The translations under genes and the position numbers were made by a program. Positions 42,193 through 54,269 of a stretch of DNA of 64,000 nucleotides are shown here, one piece after another (the first letter of the stretch is position 1; each line of letters opens with the position of its first letter). This DNA comes from Mesorhabditis belari (taxonomy: Eukaryota > Nematoda > Chromadorea > Rhabditida > Rhabditidae): contig CAUEEP010000897.1 in NCBI GenBank assembly GCA_958450365.1, positions 706,001 through 770,000 on the forward strand. The letters run 5' to 3'. The notes under the pieces were generated by a model. That model was not told the DNA's origin, made no database searches, and saw nothing but the letters and a program-made list of their open reading frames with translations.

Positions 42193-42424
42193 TCTTATGT
42201 ATAGCTTTTTTGCTTTCTTGTTATTTTGTTTGCTGAATTATTTTGAAAAATAAAGAATTTGAAAGGGAAAGTACAAAGCGAGTCAGTGGTATTTTTTAGC
42301 AAAGAACAAAAAAACTTTGAGAATTTGATTTTAAAACAAAAACACAAATAGTAGAATATGAATATTATGCAATTATCATAAAAAGGCAACAATTTATCGT
42401 AAGATCTACTATGAAATCGATAAT

Positions 42425-44434
42425 TTATTGGGTTTGTCGTCGAACATTTCGTTCCCACATTTCATAATCGTCTCTTGTCGGGTTTTCCGGTATCAGTTCC
42501 ACCGAATGTTTATGTAATTGTGCATAGAAATACCAATGAAGATGCTCTCGATAAAGACTTTCGATTGTTCCATCATCAATAGAGTCGCCTCGATGAAAAT
42601 CGAAACCCTGAAAGAGACTATGCTCCAATCGTTTCTCTTTGTAAATTTTAGGAATTTTTTCGTTAAATTCATCCAAACATTGAGGAGACAACGATGAGCG
42701 TTTATTCAGATATTTTTCCTTCGCTTCATTGGCTCTTTTTGTGATATCGGATTCTTTCAAAAAACATAAAGGCTTCTCATCATCATTTTCAAGGAAAATT
42801 GGTTTTGATTGTCTTGGTGGAATTGCGGGGTTTTCATCAGAATTTAGGCTCATCTCAGAGAGAAAGCCGAACAAATCGAAATAAAACGTGTTCTCGAGTG
42901 TGGTTTTTGGTTGATCGGGTGCTATCTAAACTTGGAAACATTTTAGCCTTTTTTACAATGGATCGTCAAATTTTTGGGTTCTGGCACTTATCAGTTGAAA
43001 CTGACATGAGGTAAAGTGACTAATTGAGCTATAAATTGTGGCCATTAGATGTTGTATCTTTAAAAATGCGCATAAAGCAAAACTTAAAGCTTAGACACTT
43101 AAGGCCGCCTGAATATTTGGAAAAGTGAAAAGCTTTTTTTATATGAATTTCAGTACTATGAATAAGTCTGAATAATAAAGGCAAGCACTTACTTTTATCA
43201 CAACGTCACCTACTTTCACATCATCTTTGACTTTTGGTCAGCTGATATTTTGAATCGTAGACGTGAAATTTGTTTGGTAGATAAACATTTTGCACATTCG
43301 TATCCACATAAATATAGGGAGAGTTGAGCTGAAATAAAAATTGAAATAAAAATTTAGTAGCTCGACAAACGGGCAAAGCTTTCAGCGCTTTAAAGGCCTC
43401 GATCGCCGAGTAGCGCTTCTCTCGTAGAAGATGAATACATCTGAAAGAGATTATTGAAGTCATTTCTTGAGCTAAAAAAAGATTCTTTTAAAAAGCAACG
43501 GTCACTTTTCCACTATCGATTTCAGTTGTTCATCGTCACAATTTGGAACAACAAACTGTTTAACGGCAACAAGCATTTCTGCTTGGTCTGTATGGACTTT
43601 GACTCCGTCCTTTTCATCGTTGCGGTAGCGTCTGAAAATTCGATGGTTTTGATGAAATTCTTTGCTGGTTTTGATGGATTTCGATGGTTTTGATGAAATT
43701 GCTTTATGATGCTCTTATTTTGTACAAAATTAAACTATTTGACTAATTTGACACTTTAAAATTTACATTGAAACTTGACTCTAATATGCATAGGAATTCG
43801 TCACTCGAAGCGAAAAGAAAAGAGTAATTGAGATTGTTAAGTATGTCAAAAAAGCCATGGTGTACTTTAAAAACCGATTTTTGTACGCTGAAACTGAAAA
43901 GGTAACAGTATTTAAGGTTTAGTAAGCAAGAATTGTTTCTTAAAGGGCACCTATTTGACATTTTGATTGGGAACTGTGACCCTCAATGTCTAGTAAACTT
44001 CAGTCAAGTAATCAAGTACCTAGTGTACCAAACTAAGCTCAATAAATACTTCAAATAACACGAAACTCTCTCTGAATCAACTCGTAGATGACCAATCCCA
44101 TCCCATAAACATCATTCTTCTCGTGTACCCATGTCGTTTTTGATAACTTCACCGAATCTTCTTTCATTTCCCAACCTTTATTCTCAATTTGTTGCTCAGG
44201 ACTTTTATATCTCGGAGATCCCAATGCTGGCCATTCTTCTTGTGTCACGACCGGCTGCTCGTGCAACAACTGTCGATCTTTATGTGGGTTTCTCTTAATG
44301 GCTCGGCAAATTGTCGACTCTGAGTGGATTTTCAATTGCTTTTTCACTTCATTGATCGTTTTTCCTTGATCTTTAGGAAAATTTGATCGCCATCCTTCCA
44401 TTTTGAATCGAACATCCGTTTGATTGATTATCAA
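42425..44434 (-). pseudogene. Copy H: truncated kinase C-lobe plus KX N-terminal part
   Basis: Minus-strand exons: 44434-44067, 43631-43506, 43440-43371, 43328-43193, and about 42890-42425. Reads SPRYKSPEQQIENKGWE, HEKNDVYGMGLVIYELIQRE, VVPNCDDEQLKSIVEK, CIHLLREKRYSAIEAF, NSPYIYVDTNVQNV. The last exon runs NENPAIPPRQSKP-like sequence to ENPTRDDYEMWERNVRRQTQ. The 43328-43193 exon has a 5-nt deletion relative to G (136 instead of 141 nt), which breaks the frame. The last exon, where G is broken, is intact here. The kinase N-lobe is absent. Instead the first exon begins with unrelated sequence (KTINEVKKQLKIHSESTIC) of helix-turn-helix appearance, possibly transposase-derived. Confidence 0.7.
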
Positions 44435-44560
44435 GGGAATCCAAAAACAGAATGGCTAGAGTTTAACAAACTGACCGAATTCGGCTTCCTATAACCAATT
44501 CACTAGCCAACAGGAGAAGCTGGAAGTAGTAGTTGAAGATAAGAAGTTACTAAAAAAAAG
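44413..44560 (+). pseudogene. KX C-terminal tail fragment
   Basis: Reads IRLIDYQGNPKTEWLEF, then LTEFGFL and TAA, followed by the tail region and block T (to about 45020). It lies exactly at the H 5' breakpoint: the first 22 bases also serve as the start of the H open frame on the other strand. It marks the site where the left arm was joined to another KX copy. Confidence 0.7.
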
Positions 44561-45020
44561 ACAAAAAAAATGCTTAGTGCTTTGTATCCTAATCTTAGTC
44601 TTCCCGACTTCTCAATTTCCAGATTTTTTATTTTACTAATCCAATTTTTGAGGTCTATCCATCTTTATGCCACTTGTTTTTTTCTTTTTTTTCAAATCAA
44701 GAAAATGTTAATCGAAATTGCACGTCCTTCATTCTTGAAATGTTCACAAGACCGTCCATAAAGCGTACTTTCTGCCCCCTCTCAGTAATAAATGTAATTT
44801 TCAGATGTACACACACAAATAAGAGAAATCAGATTTTCACCTAAAGGGGATTTGGAGTTAAACTTTTATAATTTTCACAAACATTTTCGAACTTATTCTA
44901 AAAGATTAAAAATGGTCAATGTGTTCCAACCTAGTTATTGGTTAGTTTTAGTTTTTCCACTATTTTCTCTCAATTCTAAACGAATTTCTGTCTTTTTTCC
45001 GTTCTGTAGATATTCATTTA
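44560..45020 (+). repeat. Trailer block T
   Basis: Follows the 44413 KX tail in the normal order: a degraded tail frame, TGTATCCTAATCTTAGTCTTCC, AAATGTAATTTTCAGATGTAC, and ends GTAGATATTCATTTACATCC. Confidence 0.5.
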
Positions 45021-45202
45021 CATCCATAGTCAAATAAATTTATTATTCTCATTGATATGTTATTACTAAACGCAGAGAAAAAGAGTAGTCTGTAAAATTC
45101 ACAAATGTACCAGCAACGATGAGAAAAGAAAGAATGAGTACCAATAAATGAAGGAAACCTGTAAATGGAAGGAAACAATAACAGGAGAATCGGTGTATTC
45201 AT
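45014..45202 (-). repeat. Small hydrophobic ORF repeat, copy 4
   Basis: Open for 62 codons, MNTPILLLLFPSIYRFPSF to NISMRIINLFDYGCK. Closest to the 30379 copy. A signal-peptide-like N-terminus is visible. Confidence 0.4.
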
Positions 45203-45209
45203 AAAAAAG

Positions 45210-46159
45210 GGGGAAATCTGAAAAAAATTAGTGCTGGGCTGTGTTTTTGGGAGTTAGATGTGAAAATTGAGAGACTTTTCTTCTGTAAAAAATGTAGGAT
45301 TTGTTGTTTTTTGTTTGTTTCGTTCATTTTTCTTTTATTTCTTGATTTTATTTAATGCTTTGATTTAGGAATTCGTGCGAGAGGAAGGTGCGAAGGATCG
45401 ATCACCGGAATCGACAAAAGACCAACAACGCCTAGTCAGGTAAAGTGTTTCCTTTCGCTTCTCCCAAAACCAGAATCAATCATTATGGGAATAGCGTGAA
45501 GAGAAGAATTACTGAAATATTATTTAGATCTCCACTTTGAATTTTCGGCACTTTAATACAGTTCCATTTCGATTTCAACTTTTCATTTGACGAGAAATCA
45601 GCGTCTCTGATTTTTGGAACTTTATCGTCTCTTTGTATAAAATCGATCAGATTTGATTAAAATCCTTCACACCACTCATCTACCACTCACCATCTACCAT
45701 TTCAGCTGAAGAATGGTGCTTTTGGGCAGAGTCAAAGCCTTGACACTGAAATCGGCTAAAAAATCTTTCTCTGAGCTAAAACTGTCTAAACGCCCACTCT
45801 CTGGCATAGCTATCTTTGCTTTCTATTCTAGTGAAACAAATTCTAAGTGAAACAAAGCCGAGCTGGCCCTTTATCTTCTTTTTCATTCACTACACTCAAT
45901 CAATATGAAAAGAAACAGCTAAGGCTTTTGTTAAATTCTTTACGAAACTTTTCTTCACAACACATTATTGCAGGCTTTAAATGAGCAAATCTTCTGAGAA
46001 TATTATGACTAGATCTAACAATCTTCAATATAATAATTTTTCACTTTCTAACCAGTCAATATAATAATCGATCTCCATATCTATTATCCATATCATTTTT
46101 TTGCTGAGCCTTTAGTATTTTGCTGAGACATTTGCAGTTTCAGCGGCCCACGATAAACT
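45210..46159 (+). promoter_or_regulatory. Upstream region of F
   Basis: A remnant of block U lies at about 45445-45510 (CTTCTCCCAAAACCAGAATC and ATGGGAATAGCGTG), much further from the start codon than in B or D. Directly before the ATG, TTTGCAGTTTCAGCGGCCC offers acceptor-like sites for a 5' UTR intron or trans-splicing. The stretch also contains sequence shared with intron 7 (ACGCCCACTCTCTGG at 45790). Confidence 0.35.
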
Positions 46160-49100
46160 ATGGCAACAAACCAGCGATTCAAAGAACGATTTATTGGTGA
46201 AGGAGGAATGGGGAATGTGTATGAATTGGAGGGACATGAACCGTTGGTTATTTTATTGAAAAATACAGTGTATAAAAGAAAAGAGGTTGTAATGTAAAAT
46301 AAACATAAGCATGAAGTGATACCAAAAATATGTTCTTTATTGTCGTTTAACACATTCACGACAAAGGGACCCACCCCCTGAGGTCATCAGGTACCCATCA
46401 AGTACTCGACAACTCTTGGTGACTTTCATTTTTAAATTCTCTCAACTATGTAAACTCAAAGCTTGCATACAAATACTTTTAATCGTCAAGAACAATATGG
46501 TTATTGGTAAGATTAAAGCTTTACTTGTACATATTAACATAGAACATAGACATAGAAATACGATATCGAAATTAATGGATTCTTCCTTTATTTAGCCCAG
46601 CTGTGATCAAATACATGTTTTGTGGCAATGGTGAACAATTGAGGATCTTCAAAAATGAATGTGAAGCATTGAAGACCGTTTATCATGCAAATGTAGTGAG
46701 AATGTTATACACAGAGGAGAATGGAAGGGAGTTGGGAATTGTAATGGAATACTGCCAGAGGGGATCACTCCGAGATGGTTCGGATTCAAAATATATTGTT
46801 ATAGTTTACAGTTTAGTAATCTTCAATCCAAAAATCAGCTATTCAATGAACACTGTTCTCACATGGGGAATCCAATTATTTGATGCCATTGATCACATGT
46901 ATCAGAAACACAAATTGGTACATCGAGATATCAAACCAGCCAAGTAATATTCATTGATATGAATGTCGAAGTTCAATCCATTTATAGCATTTTTGTGACC
47001 AATGAATACCAGCTGAAGATTGGTGACTTCGGATTGGTAAAAATAGTGGGAGATGGAACTGTTACGGGTACGTTTATTGGAACACAAGGATATATGAGTC
47101 CACCTGAAATGAAAGAGGATGGGGTACGACGGGATGTTTATGAACAAATCAAGGAGGCTGATGTATCGGTTAGTTTTACATTCTTTACGGCTTGGTAAAA
47201 GTAGTGGGAGATGGAACTGCTCAGGGAACATCTTGCGCTGGAACAGACCGATATATGAGTCCACCCGAGTTGATTGATAATCATATACGGGATGTTTATG
47301 ATCAAATCAAGGATCCAGATATTCGAGTTTGATTATGTACCTTTATCATTTTAAATAAACTTCAGGATTCCCATCGAAACGATGTTTACAGCCTTGGCTT
47401 GGTCGTGTGGGAGATCATTGAAAGGAGGTATTTATTTGGAAGATTTTATGAAATAAACCACCAACATACGCATAAAGGTAACGCAAATTAAAGATTCAAT
47501 ATTGAAGGGCTGTACTCGAAAAAACGAATCTCTTTAGAACAATCTTCTTGAAATATGGCCCAGAAGGAGCATTCAACAGAGATGAGCTCGTATTAGATAT
47601 CGGCCTCAAACGTGTTACTGAAATTGATCCACCTGAATGTCAATCAGAAATCCAAAAAATCATCTCGAGGTTCGAATCCAAGATTTTTTTATATTTTAAG
47701 AATTCACCTATCAGATGTACTAATTTTCAACGTATTTATCGTCCACCAGCTTCTGAAGCTTTGGATCTCCTTGCTCAAGCGCAGAAAGTAAGCTTTTCTA
47801 AAAGAAACTCAAACTCTCGTCAGCTATGATATTGAGTTGGAAAGTATGGAAAGTACGCAAATTTCCTTTCATTTATTTTACTATTATGATGAACAGAATT
47901 CTCAGGTTTTTTGTAGAATTCTTAGGCCTACCAAGTATTAAAGTTTCAGAATTTTTTGCGTTTAGGCAGTTTAGAGAAAAAGTTTAGAGAGAAAACTTAT
48001 TTTGGAGATGTTTGTCCAGAGATGTGGTAGTCCTAAGAATTCTAAATAAACCTTGAAAAATCTAGTTATTTTAGTGGCTATTTCAAATGAGTAACTAGGA
48101 GTAAATGGGAACTTGCGAAGTTTCCTACTTCCCAACCGAATTGTTTAGTGAGTTTCCTTTTTGTTGAAATTTAATACTTCTCAAATATAATAACCTAGAC
48201 CAATCGATTCATCTCTTCACTCCCTTTTATGCCCACGGAAGATAAAAACCAAAAACAACTGATGAAACCAATTGGATTTGATGATAGAACAGAATGGGTT
48301 ATGGTTGAATCTGAGGAAAAGAAATATGAAAAGAGATTCGAGGCGGGTAGATGGGAGAATAGATGGAATAAATGGGTGAAAAATACAATGCTAGATAAAC
48401 TCGGAACACTAAATTCTGTCGAAATAGACAAATTCTTCAAAGAAGCACCGAATATTTTTTCAAGATTAAAAGAAGAAACTCAGACATTCAAAGATGCTCG
48501 TTATGTGATTTGGGAAATATTGAAGACAGAAGAAAAGAAGGAAAATCTACTTGAAAAGGATATTTATGAAATATTTGAATTGCTTGTTTGGGAAGATTTT
48601 CAAGAACAGCTCTGGGAAGAAAACGAGGCTTTTTGGGATCTTAAAAGTCACGAGGAGATCTGGATATCAAGTTTTGAAAATTGGCACAGGTGTGCGTATC
48701 GGATTAACAATTTAAAAGAAATAAAAAGAGAGAAATACACAACAACTTTCTATTTCCGATGTTTTATTTCTCAATTGACTGGTGAGGGATGGATTCATAT
48801 AAGATGGGATTTGTTTCTAAGTGAAGACTTGAGATTGTGGACACAAATACCAGGACAATGGGTAGACAATCCAAGAGCTGAAATCTGGAGCTATGAATTT
48901 GAAAATGAAGACAAAAAACATGAATTGCTTCATTTCTCCCATTACAAACCAATGCCGCTTGAACAAATAATTGATACACTTGAAAAACAACAAAAAAGAA
49001 TGGAAACGATCATGAAATTACACTTGAAATATCTGATTCCAATAGAAGATTCGGAGAAGAATAATGTTCCATTTGATATTGAATCACTTCACGATGAAGC

Positions 49101-49906
49101 TTCTGAATCTAAAAGATTTTATGGGCCCCATCCCTTTCCTCACTACATATTCCAATTAAGAAATCCTCCTCGTCCAATTTGTCAAAAGAATCATTCACGG
49201 AAATGTCAAATGGATTGGTTTAGAAAAATGAGGGGATGGCGATCGGTTTTACCTAAAGAATTGCACATTCCAGTATGTGGTGAAATCACAAGAGATGAGG
49301 TTTGTGTTCTGTACAGTTACATGGATTGTATAGAATCTATTAAAGATCTGAGTTTTCGTTTCGTGAAACACCCATTTTTATTTCTCTGCTGTCAAAATCT
49401 TTTAGATATTCCATTTTTGATTCTCTTGGATCATCCAAATAATTATGAAAATAGGGAAAGTATTCCTGCATTTGATTTCAAGAAGAAACTTCATCATATT
49501 GATGTTGGAGTATTAAGAGAATACTTTCAAGACTCAAAGTTCAATGAGAGGGTCTATGCTTTGATCAAGAGTGATGATATGACACCCTGCATCCGCTTGA
49601 TTGATTATGAAGGGAATCCAAAGACAGAATGGTTTGGGTTTGAGAAGGCGGCCAAGTTACCAATTCCTATAACCCATAACCAATTCACTGGCCAATTCGA
49701 CAAATATCAACCATCAAAAAACACAGAGCTGAAAACCTTTGAGCGAGATCCTGTAGAAGGTGATCAATTGCAGTTGACTTCCATGAGGGTTCACTTTTTG
49801 CATTATATTTGCAAGATTCAATTTTCAGATTGATTCAAAAACAAGCACTGTAGAAGAAGACCCCAACGTCAAGCAAAGTAAAAACTTTCCGGAAGATGAT
49901 CCACAG
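46160..49906 (+). CDS. Copy F: PEK-like kinase-KX fusion with an extra partial exon 4
   Basis: Exons: 46160-46242, 46596-46777, 46817-46943, 46988-47168, 47366-47427, 47538-47669, 47715-47787, 48199-49788, 49829-49906. All are open and in phase, and lengths of the kinase exons equal those of D. Motifs: GEGGMGNVYE, AVIKYM, HRDIKPAN, KIGDFGLVKIV, YMSPPE, DVYSLGLVVWE. Between exons 4 and 5 lies a second, partial exon 4 (47189-47326: GLVKVVGDGTAQG, YMSPPELIDNH) of the A type. KX is complete (530 codons) and differs from D at its end. Instead of the basic CaaX tail it runs to TSMR, then a 40-nt intron (GTTCAC to TTTTCAG), then IDSKTSTVEEDPNVKQ. Reading through that intron would stop at 49833. The next compatible exon is 50571-50779, which leads into J. 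Confidence 0.78.
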
Positions 49907-50570
49907 GTTAGGAGTTTTCTTACGCGAAACCTTAGATCATGATATTGTGAAATCCTCTGAGAAATTCTCTTGAAAATTTGCGATAAGGGTTTTGTTTAGA
50001 TACAAAGATAATCTGGAAGAAAAAGGCAATGTAATTTTGGGGGAGTGAGTGAAGGGGAAGGCTAGGGCGGGAACACCCGCCACTTCCATTCGATTCTCTC
50101 TGTGATCTTCCCATCATTCCCCCTCCTTCTTGACACCAATTTCTCGGAAAAGTCGATAATAAAACCTTGGCACAAAATAATGGTTTTTTGTTCTTTTCTC
50201 TAGCTCTTATCAAATAGTCGATCATTTGCTAAAGAAAGATCACCTTTGTCTCTTTTTCTGCAACATAAAAGTGAAGCTTTACTGATTAAAAGCTGATAAT
50301 CAAGAAAACGAAAAGGATTTCTTTATTTGCAAGAAATTTTCTTCTCTATTCTCTTGTTTCTCAAGAAATTCGACAAACACGAGATCTTCTAGAGAAAAAC
50401 CTGAAAAAGATCAGGTGAATTAGGCTCAATTTTTTGGCACAAATAATCAAAGGGAGGTTTTTTAGGGATTTTTAGGTTTTTGAACTGAAACTAGTCATTA
50501 GGTAGTAGTTTCACTACATTACAATGAAGATACAATGAAGAAAAAGATTTACAAATAAAGAAGGTTTTAG

Positions 50571-52787
50571 CTCAATTTCGAAGGATACTTGGCGAATTCT
50601 TCTTTCGATTTTCCTATAAATCAACAACCCTATTCGTCTCCATTTGATCATCAATTTGGAGGAAGACCACGATGGACACGGATGGATTCAATAGATGTTC
50701 ATGGGGATGATGAAGAGACTGAAGTGATAAACGATGAGTTCAAGTCTCCAACTGTGGCAGAAGAGTTCAAACCAAATCGGTACCAACCAGTGTTTTTAAG
50801 TAGCGTTTATAAAGTAAAAACTACCGTAGAAGTGGCTTTGTTTTAGCCCACTAGTTTGATAAAATAAAAGTTAAAATGTTAAAGCGCTAAAAGCTAGAAA
50901 AATGACAGTGCGTGTTCGTCAAAAACATTGCTTAGCAACTGTGTCATTAGAGGCTATCAGTGCTTTTGTTTTTGTTCAAAATTGAACAAAGTTTGATTGG
51001 CAGTCGAACAGAAGCTGTTGTTAGGCGAATTTTCTTCTAGAGGTTGGCTCTAAAACAGAAATACGCTCCAGTTTTCACGATGCCACTGTTCTTGTATAGC
51101 TTATTGCAATAATACTAAAACTTTTTTTACATTTCTAGAGATCAGAAAAACAAGTTATTACATCAAAATTTATTTTTCAAAAGTTTTCAGTTACAACTAC
51201 ACCCGTAAACGTGTCAACACCGATCCAAATCTCTGCGATTATGGTGATTCGATGGAAAACTTCAAAGAAGCCTTGAGAAATTTCGAAAAATTTTACGAGA
51301 AATTGGACACAAAAGAGAAGATAGAGTTTATGAGGAGAACACAGGAGATTCTACGGAAAAAGCTATTGGAACAATGTCATGTCGGGAATATTAACGTAAA
51401 AGAGTTGAGTGAAGGGAAAGAAGAAAAACTGATCGAAGAAATAGTCTTTTGGCATCGGAAAGCTCAATACGACGAGTACATTAAAGCTTTTTCACTGATA
51501 GAGAAGCTGAAAGGAGTTCATTTTCAGGATTGGGGTTTGTACAATAAGCTGTGCCAAGCATTGGCAAGATTCAATGTTTTTGTGACGTCGATGTACAGTC
51601 AGAAGATCGGTTTCGATCATTATACGACAATCGGATCGAAAGAAAGCTGGTTGCTGGTAGAGAAAGAGAATTTGATTCATTCATCGCAAACTTTTTCTTA
51701 TAATAGGTTTATTAAAGCTGATTTGACGATGGTTGAAGTGATTCCTGGGAAATGGATGGAAAAAGCGCAAGGTGATGAATTGGTTCGGGTAAATTTATCA
51801 AATGAAGAGACCAAAAAGGCTTACCAACAAGCAAAGAGTGTTAAAAACATACAACAACATCAAATTAATAAGTTTGAAGATCTAGAAAGCTTCTATTTCT
51901 ACGAAAAGTTGATTTTTAATGATATCATGTACATTGAAGTCAATCAAGTGATTGGCGCCTTGGAAAAGGTCTAAAGATCGTCTAAGACGCTTCATCGAAC
52001 TCAAATTTCGGTCGATCGACAAATCCCAAACCCCGACTTGTACAATTTCGTTAACGCAAAGTATTTAGGCGTTCGATACCCAAAGCTTGGCTATTATTTC
52101 TCTCTAAAGACACCGCCAATCCCACTCTGCCGTCATGAGCCTAAATGTGAGCTGAGTGAAATGATCAGCTTACCGAAAGAAAAAGATAAAGCTCTTCAAC
52201 GCTTCAATTGTTGCCAAAATTCAACTCAAAAATCGATCGAATACCTTGAATTTTATATTGAATTTTGTCGTGAATTGGACGCGTTAGTTGACGGACGGCT
52301 GGACACAGATCACCTCAATTTGATCACTGAAATCAAAGATCCTGATGATGCAAACTATTTCCTTTTCTTATATCTTTCAAAAAATCAAAAATTCGATGAT
52401 AAGGCTATCATTTTACTGGATAACCCAGAGCTTTATCACCCTTTTGAAAGGGTTCCATGCTTCGATTTTCACCTTAATTTCTTTACGATCGAAGCATCGA
52501 CTTGTCATCGACTTCTCAGCCAATTTGATGAAACAAAAGAGATCATAGCAATAGATATAAATATGAATGGATTGATTTTAAAAGATGAGAAAAGCCTAAA
52601 AACGACAGAGCTTTTCATAAATTTCTTTGAAAATCCCTCTCAAATACGTGAGGAAGGTCGACGTTTATCGTCGGATGCTCAATTTTTATTGCCCGACTTC
52701 TTAGAAGATTCCGATTTCGAGAGAATTGATGTTTCTGATGAACAGTCTTCTGGATCAGCAACGAGTTTAACATCAAATCGTTTTTGA
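50571..52787 (+). CDS. J: divergent KX-domain gene or 3' part of F, one stop inside
   Basis: Exons 50571-50779 (acceptor GGTTTTAG, phase 0 to 2, LNFEGYLANSSFDFP, then EEFKPNR) and 51191-52787 (acceptor AGTTTTCAG, YNYTRKRVNTDPN). The long exon is open except for TAA at 51972-51974, followed in the same frame by 270 more codons. It aligns along its length with KX. SWLLVEKENLIHSS matches the GWIH region, VIPGKWMEKAQ matches IPGQWVDN, and YYFSLKTPPIPLCRHEPKC matches IFQLRNPPRPICQKNHS. Further on, FLFLYLSKN, IILLDNPELYHPFERVPCFDF and DETKEIIAI match the FLFLCC, LLDHPNNYE and RVYALI regions. No ATG is evident for the first exon and its phase fits the end of F, so F plus J may form one kinase with two KX domains. 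Confidence 0.65.
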
Positions 52788-52977
52788 TACCTTTCCCAAT
52801 CATCAACCTCGAAAAGTTTAGAGGTACATTGTTTCCAGGATTTACAGGGAAAATATGGTCTGGCACACGAGACAAAAGATCCATCAATAAAAACAAAAGA
52901 TCCAAAAAGATCCATAAATCCGGCTAGACTCCAATAAATATACTCAAACGCCTCAAATACTATAATATTTCCACTTT

Positions 52978-53230
52978 TTGACGGAAGTTGACGATCGGAC
53001 GGCGGAAACGTTGCTTGAGAAAATACAAGACTTCGTCGAACCCGACTCAATGATAAAATGCCAATCTTTGTACCGAAATTTGTTGTCAATAAGGGTAATA
53101 CAGTTTACTTTAGGAGTGTCTCTTTGTAACCTCTATTCTTTTTCAGAAGTACGTGGCTGCTTTCCGCTTAATAGCGCACTCCAGCTCTCGTAACCTCGAC
53201 GCCGTCAAGCAATGCGCATATATAAGCACA
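52978..53230 (+). CDS. Small unrecognised gene fragment L
   Basis: Two phase-0-compatible exons. The first, about 52978-53092, reads TEVDDRTAETLLEKIQDFVE, then IKCQSLYRNLLSIR, with donor AGGGTAATAC. The second starts at 53149 after TTTTTCAG and reads KYVAAFRLIAHSSSRNLDAV, then KQCAYI and a stop near 53225. No ATG upstream. The second exon recurs on the minus strand at 53812-53890. Possibly a duplicated host-gene fragment. Confidence 0.4.
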
Positions 53231-53436
53231 TTTCTCCTTTGTTCTAAATTTTTTAATGTTATATGCCACCTATGTTTAAATTAAATTAATACGTAAAAAT
53301 TACCTATTTGATGAAAGAATTGTTGTTGTCTCGACTGAAATTTTCTTCTATTGTTACAATGTTTCTTGCCGGCTCTGGCCTCTAAAAAACTCTTTGAAAC
53401 AAAGTAACTCCATTAAACATAAAAGTTAACTTATCC

Positions 53437-53535
53437 AGTCGACTCCTAATATAATGACTCTTGATACAACGATTTTTCGATATAACGATTCCATTTTGGG
53501 GTCCCGGGAGAATCGTTATGACGAGAGTCGACTGT
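53437..53535. mobile_element. Foldback MITE with pogo-like ends
   Basis: Outer ends CAGTCGACTC and GAGTCGACTG with inner CGATATAACGATT / AATCGTTATGACGAGAG pairing. CAGT-start ends with a TCGTTATAACGA-type subterminal stretch are typical of pogo/Tigger-class elements (family knowledge). No coding capacity. Confidence 0.55.
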
Positions 53536-53811
53536 AGTTAGGTCATTGTCCCAACAAACAATCTCGAAAAAAAAACTCTTCAAAACATTTAAACATTTAA
53601 ATTCCATTTAAACATAAAACTTAACTTATATTTAGGTCGTTGCTTTTCTTTATAAGTCTTTATAAGTTCTATAAACTGAAAACCCGAATATCACTTCACT
53701 AAAAATAAATAAAGAACCTTACAATTAGAAAAACAAAAAATAAATCTACAAAATAAAACAATCCCATTAAAATGAAAAAAATGGGTAAAATGGCGTTATA
53801 TACGCACATTG

Positions 53812-53890
53812 CTTGACGGCGACGAGGGTGCGGTAGCTGGGGCGCGCTATTAAACGAAGAGCAGTCACGAATCTCTGAAAAAGAACGGAA
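53812..53890 (-). pseudogene. Inverted copy of the L second exon
   Basis: Minus strand, after a CTTTTTCAG acceptor: RFVTALRLIARPSYRTLVAV, then KQCAYI. About two thirds of the residues match the 53149 exon, so the duplication is not very recent. No partner exon was identified. Confidence 0.45.
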
Positions 53891-54269
53891 GTCTTTTGGT
53901 GATCTGTCAATAAAAATTTGGTTCAATGAAACTGTGTCTTTTCAACCGTCATGGACGATCTTATATATTCATTTGTTTATTTGTTACATCATTATTATCT
54001 AACTATCAGAATCGATGAAAGAAAAAGACTACACGAATCTTTTCCGAGATCAGGAGACACACTACAACCAACTTAACATCACAGGAGAGGGCGGATTTGG
54101 AGTCATTCAAAAGATTTGTCATGTTCCGTGAGTTTTTATTGAAAAACTTTTAGAACTTTTCTCTAAAGTTATATTCAAGTAGATTCAAGTAGATTCAAGT
54201 ATAAGTTATTGGTTTGGCCGAGTAATGAGTCAATTTCAAAAAGAAATATTTATTGAATAAAGCCATCTA

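Larger units (their letters stand above)
40950..44225. repeat. Left arm of a large inverted duplication
   Basis: Matches 59240-62825 in inverted orientation across the K second exon, intergenic sequence, a MITE-1, the H/G 3' gene part and the kinase C-lobe exons. Differences: a 512-bp mariner derivative present only in the right arm, about 250 bp near 42885-43135 present only here, and a short deletion removing one MITE-1 terminus here. The spacer between the arms is about 15 kb and holds F, J and most of G. Confidence 0.85.

Noticed and set aside
47660..47690. GGTTCGAATCC, resembling a tRNA T-arm or pol III B box
   Set aside because: It is the start of intron 6 of F (donor GTTCGAATCC); equivalent introns in other copies read GTTTGGATT and no cloverleaf can be drawn.
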